Source: Mariprofundus sp. (GTDB lineage: Bacteria; Pseudomonadota; Zetaproteobacteria; Mariprofundales; Mariprofundaceae). Taken from it: a DNA stretch of 5,499 nucleotides. Shown piece by piece: positions 1 through 5,499 of the stretch. The position numbers and the translations under genes were made by a program. The stretch is taken from the NCBI GenBank assembly GCA_021772845.1, contig JAJFLF010000024.1, forward strand, positions 1 through 5,499, read 5' to 3'. The notes beneath the pieces were generated by a model. It ran no database searches, was not told where the DNA came from, and saw only the letters and a program-made list of their open reading frames with translations. Position 1 is the stretch's first letter; each line of letters opens with the position of its first letter.

Positions 1-1
1 A

Positions 2-208
2 TTCACGACCGAAAAGGCGATAGAAATTATGCAGGAAGAGTGTGAAAAAGGTTTCTGGGACCCTGAACTGCTGGCGCAGTTTATTACCCTTCTTCGTGAC
101 AACCCAGATGAGTTGGAGTTACCCAAAGATAATATCGAGGACAAGAGTGCAACTATTTTTGATAGCATCACAGAGCTCGGTGTTGATGCGAGGCATTGGG
201 TGAAATGA
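2..208 (+). CDS. C-terminal fragment of probable HD-GYP domain protein (c-di-GMP phosphodiesterase-type), 5' end outside window
   Basis: An open frame enters from the left edge and ends at TGA 206-208, giving 68 residues. Residues about 4-32 read as an amphipathic helix, then a GFWDPELL segment, then another helix. This resembles the end of HD-GYP domains, where a G-x-(H/W)-F/W-DP-(E/x)-(L/V) turn follows the last catalytic-core helices. The HD and GYP motifs themselves are not in the window, so the family call rests on this tail only. The remaining 35 or so residues form an acidic C-terminal extension ending in GVDARHWVK. If correct, the protein would hydrolyse c-di-GMP in the cytoplasm, probably behind an N-terminal receiver domain, as is common for HD-GYP response regulators. 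Its stop overlaps the next gene's ATG (ATGA at 205-208), which places it in the chemosensory operon. An unrelated regulator with a similar helical tail is possible. Confidence 0.55.
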   Translation, partial: FTTEKAIEIMQEECEKGFWDPELLAQFITLLRDNPDELELPKDNIEDKSATIFDSITELGVDARHWVK

Positions 209-720
209 ATAATTCCTGCATGGATACAGGCAGCATTGAAATGCTGCACTTCCATGTTGCCGATACCCGTTTCTGCGTTAACCTTTCTCAGACTAGCCGG
301 GTACTACCGCTGGTTGCTCTGCAATCAATACCTGATGCGCCGGATTATATTGCCGGGCTAATGAATCTGCATGGCACTTCGGTACCTGTCGTGGATCTGA
401 TCTATCGACTGAACTTGCCACATACGCGCCCTTACAGAGTGAGTGCATGCATCGTCCTGTGTCAGATGGACGGAAAAACAGTCGGTCTGATCGCGGATGA
501 TGTGGATCAGGTCAGCACGATTGAACCGGATATGATCCAGTTGCAGAGACTATTTAACGGCAACAATCCACCCCTGCTCGGACTGGTTGAATCCATGCAG
601 GGCATGGCAACATGGTTGTCGCTGGAGTCTGTGCTGGGGTTTGACTTTGCCATTCCCGATGATCATCTGGCCAATGACTATCACGATATCCTCAACTCAT
701 TCTCAGATAAGAGTGCGTGA
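205..720 (+). CDS. cheW: CheW-like coupling protein (first CheW, WspB-like position)
   Basis: A 171-residue single-domain CheW scaffold that would link the receptor to the CheA kinase in the cytoplasm. The CheW fold runs from about residue 12 to 148: a first strand pair (MLHFHVADTRFCVNL), a SRVLPL segment, the core motif GLMNLHGTSVPVVDL (51-65), then GLIADDVDQV (94-103) and a closing LSLESVLGF. The length is typical of CheW. Position 56 is His where Escherichia coli CheW has Arg62 (NLRG), a residue implicated in receptor binding. I place the start at ATG 205 because it forms an ATGA overlap with the upstream stop; GAGG at 190-193 lies 11 nt upstream and GGGTGA directly abuts the codon, so initiation probably relies on coupling. 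An in-frame TTG at 196 and ATG at 220 are less likely starts. The 20 or so residues after the fold are a short acidic tail. Confidence 0.93.
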   Translation: MNNSCMDTGSIEMLHFHVADTRFCVNLSQTSRVLPLVALQSIPDAPDYIAGLMNLHGTSVPVVDLIYRLNLPHTRPYRVSACIVLCQMDGKTVGLIADDVDQVSTIEPDMIQLQRLFNGNNPPLLGLVESMQGMATWLSLESVLGFDFAIPDDHLANDYHDILNSFSDKSA

Positions 721-2222
721 ACATCATTATGTCCGCTGAACACCCTGACATCAAAACAGCGCCTATTGTTACAGCTGAGTGTGAAAAGACCTTCGTAGAT
801 TTTCTTTATGCGAAGCTTGGTCTTGTCATCAAAAAACATCAGTTAAAAGTTCTGCATGATGCCATTGATAAGGGCTGTCGACTGTTTGGTCATATCAGAT
901 GGCAGGACTATTACGAAGCACTGAAACATGACGATGCTGCATCTACTGAGATGGAGCAGTTGATTGCCGACGTAACCATTGACGAGAGCTACTTTTTCCG
1001 TGATCAAAACCAGATTAGCTGGCTTCGGGATCACTGGCTACCAGAAATCATTGCACAGCGTCGTCAGCAGGATGACCTGAGCCTGCGCATCTGGAGTGCA
1101 GGCTGCTCCAATGGTCAGGAGCTTTACACCATTGCCATGCTGCTGGCTGAAGCCCTGCCGGATATGGATGAATGGAACATTCATCTGCTGGGTACGGATA
1201 TCAATGCGGACGTGCTTGGCAACGCTATGCGCGGGCACTATTCATCATGGTCATTCAGAGCCACATCCGATTCTATGCGGGAGCGATACTTTTGTAGTCA
1301 AAACAGTGGCCATACAATCAACGACAAGCTGCGTCATATGCCACACTTCACTTTCCTCAATCTGGCCGATGATGCATACCCCTCCATATTAACCCAGACC
1401 AACGCCATGGATCTGATTCTGTGCCGCAATGTGTTCATCTATTTTGACAAAGCCGTGGTTGATCGGGTGATGCAGCGGTTTTCCCACTGCCTGCTGCCTG
1501 CAGGTGTCTTGATGCTGGGAGCCTCGGATTTAATCGCCTCCAGCATGGAGTCTATCCGACTGGTGCAGCACGGGGATATTTTCTATTACCGCAACAGCGG
1601 CAGTGTCCAGCCTTGCGAGCAAACAGCCCATCCCCCGGCTTCCAGCATGCAGGAAAAACCTGAAATACCCCTCAAACGTCATTCTATCAAAGCTGAATCA
1701 AAACAGCGCGCGGATTTGCATGAGAAGCTGCATGATGGCCACTGGCATGAAGCTCTGAATCTTATTAAGACCATGATAAAGCAGCAGGGTAAAACGGCAC
1801 CGCTATTGCAGCATCAGGCCAAGGTAATGGCCAACATGGGTGACCTTAAAGCAGCAAAAACACTCTGTGATGAAAGTCTGCAGCTCGATCCACTGGATAA
1901 ACACAGTTATTTTCTGATGACCATGGTGCTTATCGAGCTGGGAGATGAAGAGGGGGCCGAATCAAACCTGCGTAAAACCATCTATCTGGATGCACAGTTT
2001 ATCGAAGCACATTTTCAGCTGGCTTTGCTGCTCATCCGCAGTGGCCAGCCTGAAAACGGAAGAAAATCCCTCAACAACGCATTGGAACTGGCCAGAAAGG
2101 CTCCCCCCGAAGATGAACTTCATCATGCAGCAGGCATGAACTTTAAACGTTTTGTTGAGATTCTGGAGCATGAGATGGAGATGTATGCAGACGGCACACA
2201 GGTGAGCACTGATGGCTACTAA
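717..2222 (+). CDS. cheR: CheR-type chemoreceptor glutamate methyltransferase with C-terminal TPR repeats (WspC-like)
   Basis: A 501-residue protein that would methylate glutamates on the chemoreceptor using S-adenosylmethionine. Residues about 22-105 are the helical CheR N-domain, ending in TIDESYFFRD (87-96), which matches the usual T-x-x-T-x-FFRD signature. The SAM-binding Rossmann domain covers about 120-290, with AGCSNGQELYTIAM (128-141), LLGTDIN (157-163) and LILCRNVFIYFD (233-244). The glycine loop reads SNGQELY where CheR usually has STGEEPY. A polar linker (about 295-330) leads to three or four TPR units between about 332 and 463, with typical G-D/A-x-x-A-x-x-x-x-x-x-A-L spacing. This CheR-TPR architecture is known from Wsp-type WspC and Myxococcus FrzF. 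The GTG start at 717 gives a GTGA overlap with cheW, with AAGAG at 709-713 only 3 nt upstream; ATG 729 (497 residues) is a real alternative. The 3' end overlaps the next gene by 11 nt. Confidence 0.95.
   Translation: MNIIMSAEHPDIKTAPIVTAECEKTFVDFLYAKLGLVIKKHQLKVLHDAIDKGCRLFGHIRWQDYYEALKHDDAASTEMEQLIADVTIDESYFFRDQNQISWLRDHWLPEIIAQRRQQDDLSLRIWSAGCSNGQELYTIAMLLAEALPDMDEWNIHLLGTDINADVLGNAMRGHYSSWSFRATSDSMRERYFCSQNSGHTINDKLRHMPHFTFLNLADDAYPSILTQTNAMDLILCRNVFIYFDKAVVDRVMQRFSHCLLPAGVLMLGASDLIASSMESIRLVQHGDIFYYRNSGSVQPCEQTAHPPASSMQEKPEIPLKRHSIKAESKQRADLHEKLHDGHWHEALNLIKTMIKQQGKTAPLLQHQAKVMANMGDLKAAKTLCDESLQLDPLDKHSYFLMTMVLIELGDEEGAESNLRKTIYLDAQFIEAHFQLALLLIRSGQPENGRKSLNNALELARKAPPEDELHHAAGMNFKRFVEILEHEMEMYADGTQVSTDGY
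2200..2206 (+). promoter_or_regulatory. Ribosome binding site for second CheW
   Basis: AGGTGAG lies 5 nt upstream of ATG 2212, inside the last codons of the CheR gene. It is the best-matched site among the overlapping junctions and fixes the start of the second CheW despite the 11-nt overlap. Confidence 0.75.
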
Positions 2223-2823
2223 TAAAAACACACCACTGTCAGACATGAAAGAAAAACAGCCGGCCATGCAAGCCTCCGACAAAACTCCTGGCTCGCGACC
2301 ATCGCTTCTGCCCAGGTCTAAAAAGCATCAAAATATCCTGCTTGAAAGAGCGGCACTGCTGGCCCAAAAAAGAGAGAGCGAAGAGGCAGACGATAAACAT
2401 GAATCTTATCTGCTCTTCCGCCTGGGCAACGCCGGACTCTATGGCATTCCATGGCACGACCTTGTTGAGGTGATGCCCAAGACACGACTGACTACTGTAC
2501 CCGGAGCAGCTGAATGCATCCTCGGTGTCTTCAACAGGCGCGGTAAAATTCTTTCTGCTTTGAATATTACTACATTGATCGGTCTCTCCGATAACAGCAG
2601 CGATGGCATGGATGAGATGATTGTTGTCACTGCTGCCGGCATGACAGTGGGTATTGCAGTAAACGAGCTGCTCGGCAGTCAGGACTATGATCCTGCACGC
2701 CTTGAGCCACCCATGCTCATGCGCAAAAAAAATGGCGGAGCTTCTTATGTGCATGGCATTGACAAGGGTAAGATAACGTTACTGAACCTGGAATCCCTGT
2801 TGCGGGATCCGCGCTTAAGTTGA
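2212..2823 (+). CDS. cheW: CheW-like coupling protein with N-terminal extension (second CheW, WspD-like)
   Basis: A 203-residue cytoplasmic coupling protein. Residues 1-62 are a charged, Lys/Pro/Ser-rich extension lacking CheW similarity, with a short predicted helix ILLERAALLAQKRE (42-55). Extended CheWs of Wsp-type clusters (WspD) also carry extra N-terminal sequence. The CheW fold spans about 65-200: SYLLFRLGNAGLYGIP (65-80), LVEVMP, then GVFNRRGKILSALNI (105-119), where the NRRG turn keeps the Arg equivalent to E. coli CheW Arg62, then VGIAVNELLG and a final ITLLNLESLL. The core VPVVDL strand seen in ordinary CheWs is here ILSALNI. The start at ATG 2212 is backed by the AGGTGAG site and the overlap with cheR. 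With the first CheW it gives the system two non-identical couplers, which may occupy different places in the array. It is clearly diverged from the first CheW rather than a recent duplicate. Confidence 0.92.
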   Translation: MATNKNTPLSDMKEKQPAMQASDKTPGSRPSLLPRSKKHQNILLERAALLAQKRESEEADDKHESYLLFRLGNAGLYGIPWHDLVEVMPKTRLTTVPGAAECILGVFNRRGKILSALNITTLIGLSDNSSDGMDEMIVVTAAGMTVGIAVNELLGSQDYDPARLEPPMLMRKKNGGASYVHGIDKGKITLLNLESLLRDPRLS

Positions 2824-2870
2824 AGTGAAACGAACTATGATGATAAACAGTTGAATGGCGAGGTATTGAT
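2824..2870 (+). other. 47-nt intergenic gap before the receptor gene
   Basis: This is the only non-coding space between genes in the window. It carries the receptor ribosome binding site at its right end. I see no stem-loop with a T run and no well-spaced -35/-10 pair. A lone TATGAT at 2836-2841 lacks a partner hexamer. The gap is most simply a spacer that decouples receptor translation from the second CheW. Confidence 0.6.
2860..2863 (+). promoter_or_regulatory. Ribosome binding site for the globin-coupled receptor
   Basis: GAGG (within GGCGAGGT) sits 7 nt upstream of ATG 2871, an ideal distance. It supports this start over the in-frame ATG two codons later and suggests independent, efficient initiation of the receptor. 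Confidence 0.8.
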
Positions 2871-4415
2871 ATGAAAATGCAAACGAACGAATCCCTGCTG
2901 ATAAAAATGGGTATGGGCAGTGCTGAGCAGGCATCGATAAAAGCCTTTGTCGACTTTACGGATGATGATGCCCACCTGTTAAAAGAATTAGCCCCACTCA
3001 TTGCCGAACATGCTGATGCGATTGTCGATGGTTTTTATGCCAATGTGGCGCGTTATCAAAGTCTTCAGGATGTTATCAAGGGTGCAGGCTCATCCATTGA
3101 GCGCTTGAAAGGCGCGCAAAAGCAGTATCTGCTGGAGCTGTTCAGCGGTGATTATGGTGAAAGCTACTTTGAGCGCAGGTTGATGATCGGTGTAGTACAT
3201 AACAAGATAGGCCTGACACCGCGCTGGTATCTCGGCAGTTACAGCGTCTACGTGCAGCTGATCACGCCGCTGGTGATGAAGAAGTGCATCTTCAGGCCCG
3301 GTCTGGCGGAAAAATTTATGCTGGCAGTCAACAAAATCATCTCCATCGATTCACAGCTGGCTATCGACACCTATATCCATGCTGTCATGGAAGACTTGAA
3401 GAGTGTGAGCATGTCCAAAGGTGAACTGGAAGGCACCGTATCATCTTACCGGGATCTGGTCGAACAGATTGCAACCGGTGATTTAACTCAGAAGCTGGAA
3501 ATCAGCGACAGTGATGATGACCTCTCACAACTCGGCGTGAATCTCAATTCGATGACAGAAAACCTGCGTAAGATGGCCGGGCAGGTCTCCGAAGCCAGCC
3601 ATAGCCTGAGTACATCCATGCATCAGGTGCAGGAGTCGATCAATTCCCAGTCAGCAGGCGCCTCCGAGCAGGCTGCATCCATTGCAGAAACCGTCAGTAC
3701 GCTGGAAGAGATCAGGGCGACGTCATCGCAAACCATGGAAAAAGCCATCGAGATGGGTGATATGGCGGCCCAGACAACCGAAGCCGGTGAACAGGGTGCC
3801 CAGATGCTCGGTCACACCATCGAAGGGATGCATTCGATTCGTGAGAAAATGGGTGCGATCGCCACCACTATTCTCGATCTGAGTGATAAAACCCAGCAGA
3901 TCGGCGATATTATTACCACCGTCAGCGGTTTGACCCAGCAGACCAAAATGCTTTCCCTGAATGCTTCCATTGAAGCGGCCAAGGCCGGTGATGCAGGCAA
4001 GGGATTTTCCGTCGTGGCGGCAGAGATTCGCGAGCTTTCCGGGCAGTCGGAGCAGGCTACATCACAAATTGGCAAGATTTTGACCACGATCAGAACCGGT
4101 GCAGAAAAAGCGGTGATGGCAACCGAGGAGGGACAGAAAGAGGTGGATCAGGGAACAGAGCTGGTTGATAAGTCCGGCGAGCGCCTGAACACACTGCTTG
4201 AGTTGATTCGCAACACTTCCATCTCCAGTCAGCAGATTGTTGCGGCAGTGCGACAGGAGTCCAGCGGCATCGATCAGATCGCTATTGCCATGGATGATAT
4301 CAACAAAGCCACCAATCAGTTTGTTGTGGCTTCGGATCAAACCAAGTCGGTCACCTATGACCTCAATGAACTGGCCTCACTGCTGCGTGAACATGCCGGA
4401 GCTTATAAGGTTTAA
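2871..4415 (+). CDS. Soluble globin-coupled methyl-accepting chemotaxis receptor (HemAT-like protoglobin sensor, HAMP, MCP signalling domain)
   Basis: A 514-residue receptor with no hydrophobic membrane segment, so predicted to be cytoplasmic. Residues about 20-175 are a protoglobin domain: IVDGFYANV (51-59), IERLKGAQKQYLLELFSGDY (76-95), then RLMIGVVHNKIGLTPRWY (103-120). By analogy with HemAT, His110 is the proximal heme ligand and Tyr56 the likely distal pocket tyrosine. The domain should bind heme and sense O2 or another diatomic gas or redox change. A HAMP-like segment follows at about 183-240 (IATGDLTQKLEI, then LGVNLNSMTENLR). The MCP four-helix hairpin occupies about 240-500, with its tip at 352-377 (QQTKMLSLNASIEAAKAG). 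Near-consensus methylation pairs are Glu266/Gln267, Glu279/Glu280 and Gln462/Glu463. The protein ends in REHAGAYKV, with no NWETF-type CheR-docking pentapeptide. The start is set by GAGG 7 nt upstream. It takes the role WspA plays in Wsp clusters. Confidence 0.94.
   Translation: MKMQTNESLLIKMGMGSAEQASIKAFVDFTDDDAHLLKELAPLIAEHADAIVDGFYANVARYQSLQDVIKGAGSSIERLKGAQKQYLLELFSGDYGESYFERRLMIGVVHNKIGLTPRWYLGSYSVYVQLITPLVMKKCIFRPGLAEKFMLAVNKIISIDSQLAIDTYIHAVMEDLKSVSMSKGELEGTVSSYRDLVEQIATGDLTQKLEISDSDDDLSQLGVNLNSMTENLRKMAGQVSEASHSLSTSMHQVQESINSQSAGASEQAASIAETVSTLEEIRATSSQTMEKAIEMGDMAAQTTEAGEQGAQMLGHTIEGMHSIREKMGAIATTILDLSDKTQQIGDIITTVSGLTQQTKMLSLNASIEAAKAGDAGKGFSVVAAEIRELSGQSEQATSQIGKILTTIRTGAEKAVMATEEGQKEVDQGTELVDKSGERLNTLLELIRNTSISSQQIVAAVRQESSGIDQIAIAMDDINKATNQFVVASDQTKSVTYDLNELASLLREHAGAYKV
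4407..4410 (+). promoter_or_regulatory. Ribosome binding site for CheA inside the receptor 3' end
   Basis: AAGG lies 5 nt upstream of ATG 4416, within the last receptor codons. The receptor TAA is immediately followed by this ATG, so termination and re-initiation are likely coupled. A second possible pair, GGTGA at 4418-4422 with ATG 4428, is in the same frame and would shorten the kinase by only four residues. Confidence 0.6.
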
Positions 4416-5499
4416 ATGGTGATAGAAATGGATCCGGAACTGCTTCAGCAGATTGTCGATGTCTTCGCGGTTGAACTGGAGGAGCAGTTACAGACGATCA
4501 CCGACAGCATTCTCAAGCTGGAAAAAACGTCGGATGAAGCCGCAAGGCTGACTGAGCTAGATATGATATTCAGGGCTGCGCATAATATTAAAGGTGCAGC
4601 GCGTGCCGTTGATGCCAATCATGTTGCGGATATTGCCCACCAACTGGAATCACTATTCAGTCGCTTCAAGCAGGTGAACGCTATGCCGCCGGCTGAGCCC
4701 ATTGACCTCTGCCTGCAGTCGCTGGACAGCATCAAGATCTGCATGGCGGCGTATGTGGATGGGCAGGACCCCGATGTTGATCTGGATACACTCTATCGAC
4801 GTCTGCAACAGGCGGTTGCAGGCCAACGCATCGAGCAGGCGGTTTCATCTGAAGAAAAAAGCATCAACAGAGCAGATAAGCCAGTGCCTGCATCAGGAGA
4901 GGCTGCTGCTGATTCTAACCCGGAGGCTACATCAGCTGCGCAGCCATCCGGGCAAAGTCCTGAAAGCGCAAGCAGCGGGGATCATTTCACGCAAGCAGCC
5001 GCCACAATACAGAGTGAAGAGATACTGCGTGTTAGCGTTGATAAGGTCGATCAACTGATTGCACTGGGTGAAGATATGCAGGTGGCCCGTATTGAGATGG
5101 GCCAGAATGTGTCGGACCTGCAGCATCTAAATGAGGAAGTTATGGCGCTCTCAGAGGCAATGGAGCCACTAAAGAGCCTGCTCAGGGGCGAACTGAAACA
5201 TTCGGATTTGACGCAACTGCAGGAGAGTGCTGTACAGCTATTTGATGCCGCTTATGCCGTAAAAGGTCACTGCCGCACGTTACAGGCGAGTATGCACAGC
5301 AGCGCCAGTGATTTTAGCTTTGTTACCTCGGAGCTGAATCATAGTCTGTTTACGCTGCGTCTGGTTTCAGCCTCTACCCTGTTGCAGGGCATGACCCGTA
5401 GTGTACGCGATATTGCCAGAGAGATGGGCAAGCAAGTGGATGTCCAGCTGATCGGAGACGATATTCAGATGGACCGCATAGTTCTTAACAACCTGAAGG
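4416..5499 (+). CDS. cheA: CheA-type hybrid or standard chemosensory histidine kinase, N-terminal 361 residues (3' end outside window; WspE-like)
   Basis: The frame is open from ATG 4416 to the right edge. Residues 1-133 form the P1 phosphotransfer domain: an acidic VDVFAVELEEQL helix, then FRAAHNIKGAARAV (52-65), with His56 as the predicted autophosphorylation site. Residues about 140-200 are a low-complexity Ala/Ser/Glu/Pro linker with no recognisable P2 (CheY-binding) domain. EEILRVSVDKVDQLIALGED (201-220) begins the P3 dimerisation helices, which extend to about 315. TRSVRDIAREMGKQVDVQLIGDD (327-349) followed by MDRIVLNNLK marks the start of the P4 ATPase domain; the window stops just before the ATP-binding N box. 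The kinase would take signal from the receptor through the two CheWs. Lack of P2 is typical of kinases that phosphorylate a fused C-terminal receiver, as WspE does; whether one is present here cannot be seen. ATG 4428 is an alternative start. Confidence 0.93.
   Translation, partial: MVIEMDPELLQQIVDVFAVELEEQLQTITDSILKLEKTSDEAARLTELDMIFRAAHNIKGAARAVDANHVADIAHQLESLFSRFKQVNAMPPAEPIDLCLQSLDSIKICMAAYVDGQDPDVDLDTLYRRLQQAVAGQRIEQAVSSEEKSINRADKPVPASGEAAADSNPEATSAAQPSGQSPESASSGDHFTQAAATIQSEEILRVSVDKVDQLIALGEDMQVARIEMGQNVSDLQHLNEEVMALSEAMEPLKSLLRGELKHSDLTQLQESAVQLFDAAYAVKGHCRTLQASMHSSASDFSFVTSELNHSLFTLRLVSASTLLQGMTRSVRDIAREMGKQVDVQLIGDDIQMDRIVLNNLK

Noticed and set aside
196..204. TTG at 196 as the start of the first CheW
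   Set aside because: The ribosome-binding purines GAGG at 190-193 are only 2 nt away from it, whereas ATG 205 forms a standard ATGA overlap with the preceding stop.
1962..2282. 106-codon minus-strand frame across the CheR-TPR / CheW junction
   Set aside because: It is antisense to TPR coding sequence with intact codon structure on the + strand, and no domain is visible.
2239..2754. 171-codon open frame on the minus strand opposite the second CheW
   Set aside because: It lies wholly antisense to a clear CheW fold, has a composition typical of an antisense shadow, and shows no recognisable domain or independent ribosome binding site.
2836..2841. TATGAT as a possible -10 box for an internal promoter before the receptor gene
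   Set aside because: No reasonable -35 hexamer lies 16-18 nt upstream (GCTTAA at that distance; TTGAAG is only 10 nt away) and there is no TGn extension.
4836..5015. Possible frameshift or recombination scar in the low-complexity CheA linker
   Set aside because: The same reading frame continues cleanly from P1 through the linker into the P3 motif LRVSVDKVDQL, so the region is a flexible linker and not damage.
4702..5058. 118-codon + strand frame inside cheA
   Set aside because: It is out of frame with a well-supported CheA P1/linker, Arg/Ser-rich as expected of a shifted reading, and has no family similarity.

Overview
The window is a dense, one-strand stretch of a bacterial chemosensory operon. 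All genes lie on the + strand. In order they are: the C-terminal end of a probable HD-GYP (c-di-GMP phosphodiesterase) protein, a CheW, a CheR methyltransferase with C-terminal TPR repeats, a second CheW with an N-terminal extension, a soluble globin-coupled chemoreceptor (HemAT-like), and the N-terminal two thirds or so of a CheA-type histidine kinase that runs off the right edge. Moderate GC content (about 50% by eye), Shine-Dalgarno-type start sites and protein character fit a proteobacterium, perhaps gamma- or zeta-proteobacterial. That placement is a guess and not resolved by the sequence.

Layout: 2-208, tail of the HD-GYP-like gene; 205-720, CheW-1; 717-2222, CheR-TPR; 2212-2823, CheW-2; 2824-2870, a 47-nt gap and the only real intergenic space; 2871-4415, protoglobin receptor; 4416-5499, CheA, truncated by the window. 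The first three junctions overlap (ATGA 4 nt, GTGA 4 nt, then 11 nt), and the kinase start codon directly follows the receptor stop codon. This is the architecture of a single transcript with translational coupling. I see no terminator, tRNA, CRISPR, insertion sequence or notable repeat.

How it may work (inference): the gene set CheW / CheR-TPR / extended CheW / receptor / CheA closely parallels WspB-WspC-WspD-WspA-WspE of the Pseudomonas Wsp surface-sensing, c-di-GMP-controlling pathway, although wspA is the first gene there. Two parts differ. The receptor is not a membrane protein but a soluble heme-globin sensor, with a clear proximal His in a VVHNKIGL context. The neighbouring output-type gene looks like an HD-GYP rather than the GGDEF regulator WspR. 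The parsimonious reading is a Wsp-like (alternative cellular function) pathway converting an oxygen, NO or redox signal into a change in c-di-GMP level. CheB and any phosphoacceptor (for example a REC domain at the CheA C-terminus) would lie outside the window.
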